Source: Oscillospiraceae bacterium
GTDB lineage: Bacteria; Bacillota; Clostridia; Oscillospirales; Oscillospiraceae
Assembly: GCA_016302405.1 (NCBI GenBank)
Contig: JAEDNR010000021.1
Coordinates: 1-23,230, forward strand
Direction: 5' to 3'
Length of the DNA stretch: 23,230 nt
Shown: piece after piece, positions 1 to 7,389 of the stretch
Layout: every line of letters begins with the position of its first letter
Position numbering within the stretch: position 1 is the stretch's first letter
Translations under genes and position numbers: made by a program
The notes under the pieces: model-generated
What the model was told of the DNA's origin: nothing
What the model saw: the letters and a program-made list of their open reading frames with translations, nothing else
The model's database searches: none

Positions 1-6
1 GGCCAT
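1..6 (-). CDS. First two codons of a leftward gene cut off by the window edge
   Basis: On the minus strand an ATG GCC (Met-Ala) begins at position 6. It is preceded at good spacing by an AAGGAG ribosome binding site (positions 15-20 on the plus strand read CTCCTT) and by a well-formed promoter further upstream. Only two codons are inside the window, so nothing can be said about the product. The gene is divergent from rimP. The promoter plus the Shine-Dalgarno site make a real gene start likely. Confidence 0.55.
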
Positions 7-39
7 AATAACAACTCCTTTGCAATTCTTTGTATCCAT

Positions 40-68
40 ATTATATGCTGTTTGCGTTGCAAAGTCAA
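40..68 (-). promoter_or_regulatory. Sigma-A type promoter for the gene leaving the left edge
   Basis: On the minus strand there is a -35 box TTGACT (plus-strand 63-68), a 17-base spacer, and a perfect -10 box TATAAT (plus-strand 40-45). The expected start of transcription is about 25-30 bases before the ATG at position 6. All three elements fit the housekeeping consensus closely. Confidence 0.75.
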
Positions 69-101
69 TTCAATAGGCGTAAATTATTTGCAAACAATAA
101 A

Positions 102-147
102 CAGGTGCCCGTGTATGTATCTCAGGCGCCTGCTTGTTGTTTTATAA
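102..147 (+). terminator. Possible weak terminator hairpin
   Basis: CAGGTGCC (102-109) can pair with GGCGCCTG (125-132), with one G-U pair, and is followed by the T-rich stretch CTTGTTGTTTTATAA. No rightward gene is visible upstream, so it may be part of a repeat. The call is weak. Confidence 0.22.
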
Positions 148-203
148 AACTGTCTTACGAACACCCCGCTAAACCGGGGGCGGTTTTTCCGGGGACGGGA
201 GGA

Positions 204-438
204 GAGATAAGATATAGTACACGGCGAGTTTGAAATTGGAATTTGACGGAGAACTCGGTATCGATTCTCTTCGTAGGGGACGGGTTTCCCGTCCCTTTGC
301 ACAGCGACCTATTTACCGCTTCGCACAACCCTTTTGGGTGATTTTCCCGCTTGCTGCGGGAGGCGAAACGCCTCCCCTACGCCCTTACAAATTCCCAATT
401 TCAAAATCGCCGCGAAGCGGCACCATATCTTATATCTC
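204..438. repeat. Nested palindromic repeat, family A copy 1
   Basis: Three concentric inverted shells fill the gap before rimP. The outer shell is GAGATAAGATATAG (204-217) against CATATCTTATATCTC (424-438). Inside it is the boundary motif AAATTGGAATTTG (233-245) against its inverted partner (388-402). Inside that is a 108-bp element (273-380) whose left tip is the hairpin GGGACGGG-TTT-CCCGTCCC and whose right tip is the hairpin GGGAGGCG-AAA-CGCCTCCC, both ending in GTAGGGG/CCCCTAC. The inner element and its flank GTATCGATTCTCTT recur in inverted orientation ahead of hflK (20740-20866). No coding gene is credible in this stretch. Confidence 0.8.
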
Positions 439-508
439 ATATCTTGTATCTCCCATCGTACTCCCCCCGGCCCTCCGGGCCACCCCCCTCACAAGTGCGG
501 GGGGCGAG

Positions 509-541
509 GGCAGCTTCGCCGCCGGAGCTGCCTTATTTTTA
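509..541 (+). terminator. Possible terminator hairpin upstream of the rimP promoter
   Basis: GGCAGCT (509-515) pairs with AGCTGCC (526-532) and is followed by TTATTTTTA. A second GC-rich hairpin, CCCCCC against GGGGGG, lies just before it. This could insulate the rimP operon from upstream transcription. The hairpin also resembles the tip structures of the repeat families here, so its function is uncertain. Confidence 0.3.
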
Positions 542-552
542 TGAAAAAGGGG

Positions 553-581
553 TTGCAAATCCCGATCAGCGGTGGTATAAT
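553..581 (+). promoter_or_regulatory. Probable promoter of the rimP-nusA-infB operon
   Basis: A -35 box TTGCAA (553-558) and a perfect -10 box TATAAT (576-581) are separated by 17 bases. Transcription would begin near 588, about 100 bases before rimP. It is the best promoter-like sequence between the nested repeat and rimP. A terminator-like hairpin begins only about 20 bases after the expected start site. Confidence 0.6.
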
Positions 582-596
582 ACCAAGGTAAGTTGT

Positions 597-695
597 ATGA
601 AGTATGGAAAGAGAGGGGCGCGCCCCTCTCTTTTTCTTGAGTTTTTTGCCGGGGACGCAGAGAGTCCGCCGCCCCGGAGAAAGGAGCACCCATGA
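597..695 (+). other. Possible leader ORF (32 codons) overlapping the rimP start
   Basis: An ATG at 597 opens a 32-codon frame that runs through the hairpin at 608-633. It stops at TGA 693-695, which shares ATGA with the rimP start codon. An AAGG lies 8 bases before the ATG, but it falls at or just before the predicted transcription start, so translation from that promoter is doubtful. The peptide is Arg/Pro-rich with no recognisable domain. It may be chance. Confidence 0.2.
608..640 (+). terminator. Perfect palindrome with U-tract in the rimP leader (terminator or attenuator)
   Basis: Bases 608-633 form a perfect 26-base palindrome, AAAGAGAGGGGCG followed by its reverse complement, running into TTTTTCTTG. 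A second T-run (642-647) follows. This is the shape of an intrinsic terminator, but it lies between the probable operon promoter and rimP. It would therefore end transcripts prematurely unless read through. Alternatively it terminates transcription arriving from upstream. Confidence 0.6.
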
Positions 696-1144
696 AGATC
701 ACAGACCAGGTCGCCGCCCTGGCTAAGCCCGTGGTGGAAGGCTTCGGCTTACAGCTGTGGGACGTGGAATACGTCCGGGAGGGCCCGGAGTATTTCCTCC
801 GGCTCTACATTGACAAGGAGGGCGGCGTGGACATTGACGACTGCGAGGCCGTTTCCCGGGCCATGGACCCCATTCTGGACGAACATGACCCCATCGACGG
901 CAGCTACCGCTTCGAGGTCTGCTCCGCGGGCTTGGAACGGACACTCAAGCGCCCCGGGGACTTCCAGCAGTTCCTGGGAAGCCCCATTACCGTAAAGCTC
1001 TACCGGCCCTACAACGGCCTCAAGGAGCTGCCCGCCGTCCTGCGGGGCTACGAGGACGGAAAAGTCACCGTGGAAGCGGGCAAGGAAACCATTACCTTTG
1101 AAAAATCCCAGGTCGCCCTGGTGCGGCTTCGGGTGGAATTCTGA
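692..1144 (+). CDS. rimP: Ribosome maturation factor RimP
   Basis: RimP is needed for maturation of the 30S ribosomal subunit in the cytoplasm. The protein is 150 residues, the usual family length. The N-terminal domain contains the family-typical stretch LWDVEYVREGPEYFLRLYID and the DIDDCEAVSRAMDPILDE region, followed by YRFEVCSAGLERTLKRPGDF, where the conserved SxGLxRPL-type motif sits. The C-terminal part is a small beta-barrel (ITVKLYRPYNGLKELPAVLRGYEDGKV). The ATG at 692 has an AAGGAG site 6 bases upstream. It is the first gene of the conserved rimP-nusA-infB operon, 19 bases before nusA. Nothing is unusual in the protein. The leader upstream carries a promoter and a terminator-like hairpin, which may control the whole operon. 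Confidence 0.95.
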   Translation: MKITDQVAALAKPVVEGFGLQLWDVEYVREGPEYFLRLYIDKEGGVDIDDCEAVSRAMDPILDEHDPIDGSYRFEVCSAGLERTLKRPGDFQQFLGSPITVKLYRPYNGLKELPAVLRGYEDGKVTVEAGKETITFEKSQVALVRLRVEF

Positions 1145-1163
1145 CAGGAGGAAGACAAAAATC

Positions 1164-2279
1164 ATGGCCAGAAATACCAGAACCAAGAAGCAGGCCGAGG
1201 CTCCCAAGACGGACATCGGCGCGGAGATCTTCGCCAGCCTGCGGGACCTGGAAAAGCTGAAGGGCATTCCCGTTGACTATATGGTGGAGCGGCTGAAGCA
1301 GGCGCTGACCAACGCCTACCGGAAGGACCGGGAGGATCACAAGGATGTGCCCGCGGACAACGTTGTGGTGAACCTGGACGAGCATGGCCTTTCCATGCAT
1401 CTGGTGAAAACCGCCGTGGAGGAAGTGGAGGACACCGCTCTGGAGATCCACATCGACGCCGCCCGGAACATTGACCCCGCCGCTCAGCCCGGTCAGCCCG
1501 TTTCCATCCCCGTGGACATCGCCAAATTCGGCCGCATCGCCGCCCAGACCGCCAAGCAGGTGGTCATCCAGGGCATCCGGGAGGCCGAGCGGGGCGTCAT
1601 GTACGAAAATTACTCCAATAAATCCCAGGAGCTGCTCACCGCCGCCGTCACCCGGATCGACCCCCTCACGGGAGATGTGTTCGTCCGCATCGGCCAGGGC
1701 AGCGACAACACCGAGGCTGTGCTCCGCTCCAGCGAGCAGATCCCCGGCGAGACCTACACCGAGGGCGAGCTCATCCGGGTGTATGTGCTGGAGGTCCATA
1801 AGGCAGGCCGGGGACCCCAGGTCCAGGTCAGCAGGACCCATCCCAACCTGGTGCGCAGGCTCTTTGAGCTGGAGACCCCGGAAATTGCCGAGGGCCAGGT
1901 GGAGATCCGCAACATCGCCCGGGAAGCCGGTTCCCGCTCCAAGATGGCCGTCCGGGCCACCATGGAGGGCGTGGATCCCGTGGGCGCCTGCGTGGGTCCC
2001 CGGGGCGACCGGGTCAACGCGGTGGTGGATGCCCTCCACGGCGAAAAAATCGAGATCGTGGTGTGGAGCGAGGACCCCTGCGAATATGTAAAGGCCGCTC
2101 TGAAGCCTGCCAGCGCCGTCAGCGTCACCCTGGTGCCCGGCCAGAAGGCCTGCTCCGTCATCGTCCCCGATGACCAGCTGAGTCTCGCCATCGGCAAGGA
2201 GGGCCAGAACGCCCGGCTGGCGGCCCGGCTCACCGGCTACAAGATCGACATCAAGCCCGCCTCCTCCCAGGCGGAATAA
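1164..2279 (+). CDS. nusA: Transcription termination/antitermination protein NusA
   Basis: NusA binds RNA polymerase and nascent RNA and controls pausing, termination and antitermination. I start it at the ATG at 1164, where AGGAGGAAGACAAAAATC gives a strong ribosome binding site. The open frame extends upstream into rimP but without a better start. The resulting 371 residues have the short Gram-positive layout: an N-terminal polymerase-binding domain (about 20-130), an S1 domain with TGDVFVRIGQGSDNTEAVL, KH1 with GPRGDR around 278, and KH2 with GKEGQN around 344. The C-terminal acidic repeats of E. coli NusA are absent, as usual in Firmicutes. The first 15 or so residues (ARNTRTKKQAEAPKT) are a basic extension. 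It lies in the rimP operon, 23 bases before rnpM. Confidence 0.96.
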   Translation: MARNTRTKKQAEAPKTDIGAEIFASLRDLEKLKGIPVDYMVERLKQALTNAYRKDREDHKDVPADNVVVNLDEHGLSMHLVKTAVEEVEDTALEIHIDAARNIDPAAQPGQPVSIPVDIAKFGRIAAQTAKQVVIQGIREAERGVMYENYSNKSQELLTAAVTRIDPLTGDVFVRIGQGSDNTEAVLRSSEQIPGETYTEGELIRVYVLEVHKAGRGPQVQVSRTHPNLVRRLFELETPEIAEGQVEIRNIAREAGSRSKMAVRATMEGVDPVGACVGPRGDRVNAVVDALHGEKIEIVVWSEDPCEYVKAALKPASAVSVTLVPGQKACSVIVPDDQLSLAIGKEGQNARLAARLTGYKIDIKPASSQAE

Positions 2280-2302
2280 TTCCGGCAAAAGGAGGGAAAG
2301 CG

Positions 2303-2572
2303 ATGATTAAGAAGATCCCTCAGCGGCAGTGCATGGGCTGCCGGGAACGGAAAAGCAAGCGGGAGATGATCCGGGTGGTGCGGGGCACCGACGGCACCGT
2401 CCATCTGGACTTCGGCGGCAAGGCCCCCGGCCGGGGCGCTTACCTGTGCCCCAATCCCGAGTGCCTGAAAAAAGCCATGAAAGCCAATTCCCTGGGCCGG
2501 GCCCTGGAAATTGAAATCCCCCAGTCGGTTTACGACGCTCTGCTCCGGGAAATGGAGGGAGCCAATGGATAA
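2303..2572 (+). CDS. rnpM: RNase P modulator RnpM (YlxR, DUF448)
   Basis: This small basic RNA-binding protein is encoded next to nusA in nearly all Firmicutes. The B. subtilis homologue YlxR has been renamed RnpM after reports that it binds and modulates RNase P RNA. The 89 residues show the DUF448 hallmarks: PQRQCMGCRERKSKREMIRVVR at the N terminus and GRGAYLCPNPECLKKA in the middle. Four cysteines (C10, C13, C49, C54) could bind a metal. The ATG at 2303 follows AGGAGGGAAAGCG. The end overlaps ylxQ by 8 bases (ATGGATAA), suggesting translational coupling. Family assignment is confident; the role in this organism is inferred. Confidence 0.93.
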   Translation: MIKKIPQRQCMGCRERKSKREMIRVVRGTDGTVHLDFGGKAPGRGAYLCPNPECLKKAMKANSLGRALEIEIPQSVYDALLREMEGANG

Positions 2573-2978
2573 GGCGATGAACTACCTGTCCCTTGCCAGA
2601 AAAGGGGGGCTGGCGGAGCTGGGCGAGGAACCCGTGGGGGCCAGTGCCCGGGCCGGGAAAGCCTGTCTGATCCTGGTAGCGGAGGACGCCTCGGACCACA
2701 CCTGGCGGCGGGCACTGAGCTACGCCGCGGGGACGGACCAGCAGTGCGTCCGCGTTCCCGCCTCCAAGGATCGAATGGGCCAGGCCATCGGCCGGGAAGC
2801 TCTGTCCATCGCCGCCATCACCGACCCCAGCCTGGCCCTGGCTCTTATCAGCGCCCTGCCGGAGCCGGAAAAGTACGGCAAGGCTGCCGCCGTCCTCACC
2901 GAAAAGGTGAAGAAGGGAAAGCAGCGCCGGGCGGAGGCCAAGGCCCACGAAAGGAATAAACGGATAGGGAAGAAGTAA
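2565..2978 (+). CDS. ylxQ: L7Ae-family ribosomal-type RNA-binding protein (YlxQ)
   Basis: YlxQ belongs to the L7Ae/L30e family of K-turn RNA-binding proteins and is conserved between rnpM and infB in Firmicutes. I choose the ATG at 2565 because GGAGGG lies just upstream and the start overlaps the rnpM stop. The open frame begins further upstream inside rnpM. The 137-residue protein has the family pattern NYLSLARKGGLAELGEEPV, ACLILVAEDASDH and the late IAAITDPSLALAL segment. It then has a long basic tail (KKGKQRRAEAKAHERNKRIGKK) that is longer than in many homologues. The 238-base gap to infB is unusual for this operon and is filled by an inverted heptad repeat. Confidence 0.88.
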   Translation: MDKAMNYLSLARKGGLAELGEEPVGASARAGKACLILVAEDASDHTWRRALSYAAGTDQQCVRVPASKDRMGQAIGREALSIAAITDPSLALALISALPEPEKYGKAAAVLTEKVKKGKQRRAEAKAHERNKRIGKK

Positions 2979-2991
2979 GACGGCTTTGCCG

Positions 2992-3144
2992 AATTGACAA
3001 TTGACAATTGACAGTTGACAATTATTGTGTCCCTACGGGACGATTTTGAAAGAATTCCTTTTGTTTTCGTTCAAATCCTTTTTATTTTAAATCATCCCGA
3101 AGGGATTCCTTAATTGTCAATTGTTCATTGTCAATTGTCAATTC
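2992..3144. repeat. Inverted heptad-repeat element (family D copy 1) between ylxQ and infB
   Basis: The left end is four head-to-tail heptads of TTGACAA type (2994-3021, the third reading TTGACAG). The right end is four heptads of the reverse complement TTGTCAA (3114-3141, one degenerate). Inside them are two small hairpins, GTCCC-TAC-GGGAC and ATCCC-GAA-GGGAT. The element is about 153 bp and almost symmetrical. A half copy with the same variant third heptad lies at 22915-22966. It splits an operon pair that is normally tightly linked. Confidence 0.85.
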
Positions 3145-3216
3145 AATTCCAATTTTCCTATCTGCTGTTTTCAGATCGTCTAAGGTATTGTTTGTTAGCG
3201 GAGGTGCGTTTTTTAT

Positions 3217-5631
3217 ATGAGTATTGTGAAGTATCGTTTGAAAGAAGTCGCGGCGGACTTCGGCATGGCCCCCAAGGACATCGCGGAGGTAGTGGCGAAG
3301 TTCTCCGAAAAGCCCAAGTCCAACTCCCAGGTGCTGACGGACGTGGAGCTCAACGCCGTGTTCGACTATCTCACCCAGAAGAACCAGATTTCCTCCCTGG
3401 AGCAGGTCTTCTCCGCGAAGAGCGCCCCCAAGGCGGAGCCGGTTCCCGCCAAGGCTGCCGAGCCTGCCAAGGACCCGGTTAAGAAGCCGCAGCCGGGGAA
3501 AGATAACTCCAGCCGTCCCCAGCCCCAGCAGGGCAAAAGGAATCCGGCCCCGGCCCCCGCTGCCCAGCAGCCTGCCCAGCCGGCAGCGCCTGCTTCTCAG
3601 AGCGTGCAGAGCGCCCAGCCTGTCCAGCCCAAGGAGCCGGAGCGCAAACGGGAGCGCCGGGTGGTGGATACCTCCGCCGTCCAGGTCAACGCCAACCGCT
3701 TTGCGGACGTGGATAATCTGGTCTCCGAGCGAGTGCAGAATTTCCAGGGCGGCAAGCAGCGCATCGGCGGCAAAAAGGGCCAGCAGCAGAACAAAAAGGA
3801 CAACAAGTTCCGGGGCAATAAGTCCCGCAACGAGGAGCAGGAGAAGCTGCGCCGCCTGCAGATGGAGGTTGCCCGGAAGGCCCCCGTCACCGTGAAGATC
3901 CCTGACGAGATCACCGTGGGTGAGCTGGCCTCCCGGATGAAGAAGACCGCGGGCGAGGTCATCAAGCTGCTCATGAAGAACGGCGTCATGGCGGGCATCA
4001 ACCAGACCATTGACTTTGACACCGCCGAGTATGTGGCCACGGAAATGGGCTGCAAGGTGGAGCGGGAAGTCACCGTCACCATTGAAGAGAGAATCATCGA
4101 CGACCATGTGGACACCGCCGACGAGCTCCAGCCCAGAGGCCCCGTGGTGGTGGTCATGGGCCACGTTGACCACGGCAAGACCTCCCTGCTTGACGCCATC
4201 CGGAAGACCTCCGTCACCGCGGGGGAGGCCGGCGGCATCACCCAGCATATCGGCGCCTACACCGTGGACGTAAACGGCAACCCGGTCACCTTCCTGGATA
4301 CCCCCGGCCACGCCGCCTTTACCTCCATGCGGGCCCGGGGCGCCATGTGCACCGACATCGCCGTGCTGGTGGTGGCTGCCGACGACGGCATCATGCCCCA
4401 GACCATCGAGTCCATCAACCACGCCAAGGCGGCGAATATTCCCATCATCGTTGCCATCAACAAGATGGATAAGCCCACCGCAAACCCCGACAAGATCAAG
4501 GAGCAGCTGACCAAGTACGACCTGATCCCCGAGGAATGGGGCGGCGACACCGTGATCTGCCCCATTTCCGCCAAGACTGGCATGGGTCTTGAGGACCTGC
4601 TGGAAATGATCATCGTGTCCTCCGAGGTGCTGGAGCTGAAAGCCAACCCCAACCGCCGGGGCAAGGGCACCGTCATTGAAGCACGGCTCGACAAGACCAA
4701 GGGCCCCATCGCAACGCTTTTGGTGCAGAACGGCACCTTGAAGCAGGGCGACATCATCATCGCGGGCACCGCCGTGGGCCGGGTCCGGGTGATGACCAAC
4801 GACAAAGGCCGCACCGTCAAGACCGCCGGACCCTCCCAGCCCGTGGAGATCACCGGCCTTGCGGACGTTCCCGCCCCCGGCGACGAGTTCAACGTGGTCA
4901 CCGACGAGCGGATGGCCCGGGAGCTGGTGGAGCAGCGCCGTCAGGCCGAAAAGGACGCGAAAGCGAAGCTTACCCAGAAAGTTACTCTGGACAATCTCTT
5001 TGCCAGAATGCAGGAGGGCGAAATGAAGGAGCTGCCCCTGATCGTCAAGGCCGACGTACAGGGCTCTGCCGAGGCCGTGAAGGCCTCCCTGGAGAAGATT
5101 TCCAACGAGGAAGTCCGGGTTCGGGTCATTCACGCGGGGGTGGGCGCCATCAACGAAAGCGACATTCTGCTGGCCTCCACCGCAGGCGCGATTATCGTGG
5201 GCTTCAACGTCCGTCCCGACGCCGCCGCCCAGGCCAACGGCCAGCGGGCCAACGTGGATATGCGGTTCTACCGGGTCATCTACGACGCCATTGACGAGAT
5301 CGAGGCCGCTATGAAGGGCATGCTGGCGCCCAAGTTCGAGGAGGCCGTCATCGGCCACGCCGAGGTCCGCATGACCTACAAGGTCAGCGCCATCGGCACC
5401 ATCGCCGGCTGCATGGTAAAAGACGGCAAGGTGAGTCGGGACGCCAAGGTCCGGGTGCTGCGGGACAACATCGTCATTCACGAGGGCGAGGTTGGCTCCC
5501 TGCAGCGGTTCAAGGACGCGGTCAAGGAAGTCACCGCCGGCTACGAGTGCGGCATGAGCGTTGTGAAATTCAACGACATCAAAGAGGGCGACATCTTCGA
5601 ATGCTTCGTCATGCAGGAAGTCAAACGGTAA
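3217..5631 (+). CDS. infB: Translation initiation factor IF-2
   Basis: IF-2 is the GTPase that places initiator tRNA on the 30S subunit and promotes 50S joining. The protein is 804 residues, normal for the family. The N terminus (1-70) is a helical IF2-N-like segment. It is followed by a disordered Pro/Ala/Gln/Lys-rich linker (about 70-210), then a second IF2-N domain (EITVGELASRMKKTAGEVIKLL). The GTPase motifs are G1 GHVDHGKT at 315-322, G3 DTPGH from 361, G4 NKMD at 415-418 and G5 SAKTG. C-terminal domains with GSAEAVKASLEKI and GCMVKDGKVSRDAKVRVLRD follow. The ATG at 3217 has GGAGGTG about 12 bases upstream, slightly long spacing. It is separated from ylxQ by repeat D1 and from rbfA by a 461-base repeat region. 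Confidence 0.97.
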   Translation: MSIVKYRLKEVAADFGMAPKDIAEVVAKFSEKPKSNSQVLTDVELNAVFDYLTQKNQISSLEQVFSAKSAPKAEPVPAKAAEPAKDPVKKPQPGKDNSSRPQPQQGKRNPAPAPAAQQPAQPAAPASQSVQSAQPVQPKEPERKRERRVVDTSAVQVNANRFADVDNLVSERVQNFQGGKQRIGGKKGQQQNKKDNKFRGNKSRNEEQEKLRRLQMEVARKAPVTVKIPDEITVGELASRMKKTAGEVIKLLMKNGVMAGINQTIDFDTAEYVATEMGCKVEREVTVTIEERIIDDHVDTADELQPRGPVVVVMGHVDHGKTSLLDAIRKTSVTAGEAGGITQHIGAYTVDVNGNPVTFLDTPGHAAFTSMRARGAMCTDIAVLVVAADDGIMPQTIESINHAKAANIPIIVAINKMDKPTANPDKIKEQLTKYDLIPEEWGGDTVICPISAKTGMGLEDLLEMIIVSSEVLELKANPNRRGKGTVIEARLDKTKGPIATLLVQNGTLKQGDIIIAGTAVGRVRVMTNDKGRTVKTAGPSQPVEITGLADVPAPGDEFNVVTDERMARELVEQRRQAEKDAKAKLTQKVTLDNLFARMQEGEMKELPLIVKADVQGSAEAVKASLEKISNEEVRVRVIHAGVGAINESDILLASTAGAIIVGFNVRPDAAAQANGQRANVDMRFYRVIYDAIDEIEAAMKGMLAPKFEEAVIGHAEVRMTYKVSAIGTIAGCMVKDGKVSRDAKVRVLRDNIVIHEGEVGSLQRFKDAVKEVTAGYECGMSVVKFNDIKEGDIFECFVMQEVKR

Positions 5632-5668
5632 TCGACAATCAGGCTATCGCCATTCATAAGCACATTGT

Positions 5669-5989
5669 AAAATTGGGAATTTGTAGAGCTGTTTGGTGAA
5701 TGGTGAGCGGGTGGAAAATGGGACACGGCAAAGGCTCCCTTGTGTAAAGGGAGCTGGCCCGGAGGGCCTGAGGGATTGTGCAGTAAAATGTTTTCATACT
5801 GACAACGAATCGGCGAAAAGGGGTCACAAAGGACACTGTCCGTTCTGACGATGGGTAGATAGGGAAGTCCACCGTTACAACCCCTCAGTCAGCTTCGCTG
5901 ACAGCTCCCCTTACACAGGGGAGCCCTTAGCGCGTACCGCATCGACACCGCGTACCACTGCTAAAACGCCCTGCCAAATTTCCAATTTG
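5669..5989. repeat. Nested inverted repeat unit C1 between infB and rbfA
   Basis: The unit is bounded by AAAATTGGGAATTTG (5669-5683) and the inverted CAAATTTCCAATTTG (5975-5989). Inside are hairpin tips AGGCTCCCTTGTGTAAAGGGA (from 5732) and TCCCCTTACACAGGGGA (about 5906-5922), each next to a CTGAGGGATTG or CAACCCCTCAGTCAGC segment. The core contains ATCGGCGAAAAGG (5808-5820). The whole unit is repeated as its near reverse complement at 18984-19300. It fills most of the 461-base gap between infB and rbfA, and I see no gene in that gap. A promoter for rbfA may lie at 5990-6080, but no convincing boxes are visible. Confidence 0.85.
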
Positions 5990-6092
5990 TCAGTGTACTT
6001 GCGAAAGAGAACCTTATTCGACATTTGTCAATTGGCAGCCTCTGAAAACACCGACAGCGTTGTTCCGGAGGTACCCAATTAAGGAGTGTATT

Positions 6093-6458
6093 ATGGCATC
6101 CAATCGGATCAATCGAATCAATGAAGAAATACAGAAGGAGCTTTCCCAGCTTCTGCGCAAGGTAAAGGACCCCCGGGTACAGGATACCATGATCTCCATT
6201 ACCCGGGTGGAGACCACCCCGGATCTGCGCTACGCCAAGATTTTCGTCAGCTTTCTCCAGGAGGACAAGGCGAAGGCGTGTATGGCGGGGCTCAAATCCG
6301 CCGGCGGCTTTCTGCGCCGGGAGCTTGGCCGCAATTTGCAGCTTCGCTACGCGCCGGAGCTGGTATGGAGCCTGGATGACAGTATTGCCTACGGCGCCCG
6401 GATGCTGAAGCTCATCGATTCCCTGGGGGTGAAGCAGGATGAAACTGACCCGGAATGA
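6093..6458 (+). CDS. rbfA: 30S ribosome-binding factor RbfA
   Basis: RbfA is a KH-fold protein that binds the 30S subunit late in its assembly and helps 16S rRNA 5'-end maturation. I start at the ATG at 6093, which has AAGGAG 7 bases upstream. The frame is open further upstream but only to a TTG without better support. The 121 residues match the family in length and content: SNRINRINEEIQKELSQLLRKVKDPRV, then ISITRVETTPDLRYAKIFVSFL, then LGRNLQLRYAPELVWSLDDS, where the KH-like AxG kink region lies. It overlaps nrnA by 20 bases in another frame, so the two are probably translationally coupled. The infB-rbfA gap is unusually long and made of repeats. Confidence 0.96.
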   Translation: MASNRINRINEEIQKELSQLLRKVKDPRVQDTMISITRVETTPDLRYAKIFVSFLQEDKAKACMAGLKSAGGFLRRELGRNLQLRYAPELVWSLDDSIAYGARMLKLIDSLGVKQDETDPE

Positions 6459-7389
6459 GGCCGCCCGGGTGCTTCGGGACCACAACCGGTTCCTGATCCT
6501 CACCCACCGGCGGCCGGACGGGGACACCCTGGGCAGTGCCGCCGCTCTGTGCCGGGGACTCCGGCTTCTCGGGAAATCCGCCTGGGTGCTCAGAAACCCG
6601 GAGGTCACCCCCAGGTTTTCCTTTCTTTTGGAGGGCCTGACGGTGGATACTGCCCCGGAGGATGCATTCCTCGTCAGCACCGACGTGGCTTCCCCCAGTA
6701 TGCTCCCCGCCCAGTACATGGGCCTTCTTGACCGCATCCGTCTGCGGATCGACCACCATGCTTCCTCCACCTCCTTTACCCGGTGGGAGCTGGTGGAGCC
6801 GGAAAGCGCCAGCTGCGCGGAAATCATCTGGGAGCTGCTGCGGCTGCTGCAGTGCCCCGCGGGTACGGAGGTTTACAGCGCCCTGTATGTGGGCATCTCC
6901 ACGGACACCGGATGCTTCCGGTTCTCCAACACCACCGAACATACCTTCCTGGCCGCGGCCGCCTGTGTCCGGGCCGGGGTGAATACCTACCGCTTAAACC
7001 AGGAGTTGTTCGAGACCAACACCCTGGAGCGGCTCAGAATTCAGGCCTGGATCGTGGAGCACATGCTGCTGCTCCGGAATAAAACCATGGCTGTCTGCGC
7101 CATCCCCCGGCAGGTGGAAACCGACCTGGGGGTCACCGAGGACGATATGGATAATATTTCCAATTTCCCCCGCACCGTGGCCGGGGTGAAGGTGGCCGCA
7201 ACCCTCCGGGAAACCAAGGACGGGGAGACCAAGCTCTCCGTCCGGGCGGTGCCGGGATATGACGCCACCCTGGTTGCCCGGCATTTTGCCGGCGGCGGAC
7301 ATAAGGGCGCGGCGGGTGCCTCCATCAACCTGCCCCTCCTGGAAGCCGCGGAGGCGGTGCAAAAGGTCATGGAGGAGGTCTATCCGTGA
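6439..7389 (+). CDS. nrnA: DHH/DHHA1 phosphoesterase NrnA (nanoRNase / pAp phosphatase)
   Basis: NrnA-type enzymes degrade RNA fragments of 2-5 nucleotides and can dephosphorylate 3'-phosphoadenosine 5'-phosphate. The 316 residues carry the DHH metal ligands: HRRPDGD (H23, D27, D29), STD (D82), IDHHAS (D105, H106, H107) and STDTGCF (D156). The DHHA1 substrate-binding motif GGGHKGAAGA is at 285-294. All expected catalytic residues are present. The ATG at 6439 lies inside the end of rbfA, and its stop overlaps the truB GTG start by 4 bases. This rbfA-nrnA-truB order is the standard one in Firmicutes. Activity on related dinucleotides such as pApA is possible but cannot be told from sequence. 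Confidence 0.94.
   Translation: MKLTRNEAARVLRDHNRFLILTHRRPDGDTLGSAAALCRGLRLLGKSAWVLRNPEVTPRFSFLLEGLTVDTAPEDAFLVSTDVASPSMLPAQYMGLLDRIRLRIDHHASSTSFTRWELVEPESASCAEIIWELLRLLQCPAGTEVYSALYVGISTDTGCFRFSNTTEHTFLAAAACVRAGVNTYRLNQELFETNTLERLRIQAWIVEHMLLLRNKTMAVCAIPRQVETDLGVTEDDMDNISNFPRTVAGVKVAATLRETKDGETKLSVRAVPGYDATLVARHFAGGGHKGAAGASINLPLLEAAEAVQKVMEEVYP

Noticed and set aside
230..702. Open frames of 66-114 codons on both strands upstream of rimP
   Set aside because: They cross the family A nest and terminator hairpins and lack domains. Only the short frame at 597-695 was kept, at low confidence, because of its ATGA overlap with rimP.
2994..3141. Heptad repeats considered as a CRISPR array or a tandem-repeat origin
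   Set aside because: Units are 7 bases with no spacers, and the right end is the inverse of the left; there are no cas genes and no DnaA-box pattern.
3082..5481. 799-codon open frame on the minus strand across infB
   Set aside because: It is the antisense shadow of a G+C-rich gene; the His/Gly/Asp/Val-rich composition has no domain and the plus strand encodes clear IF-2.
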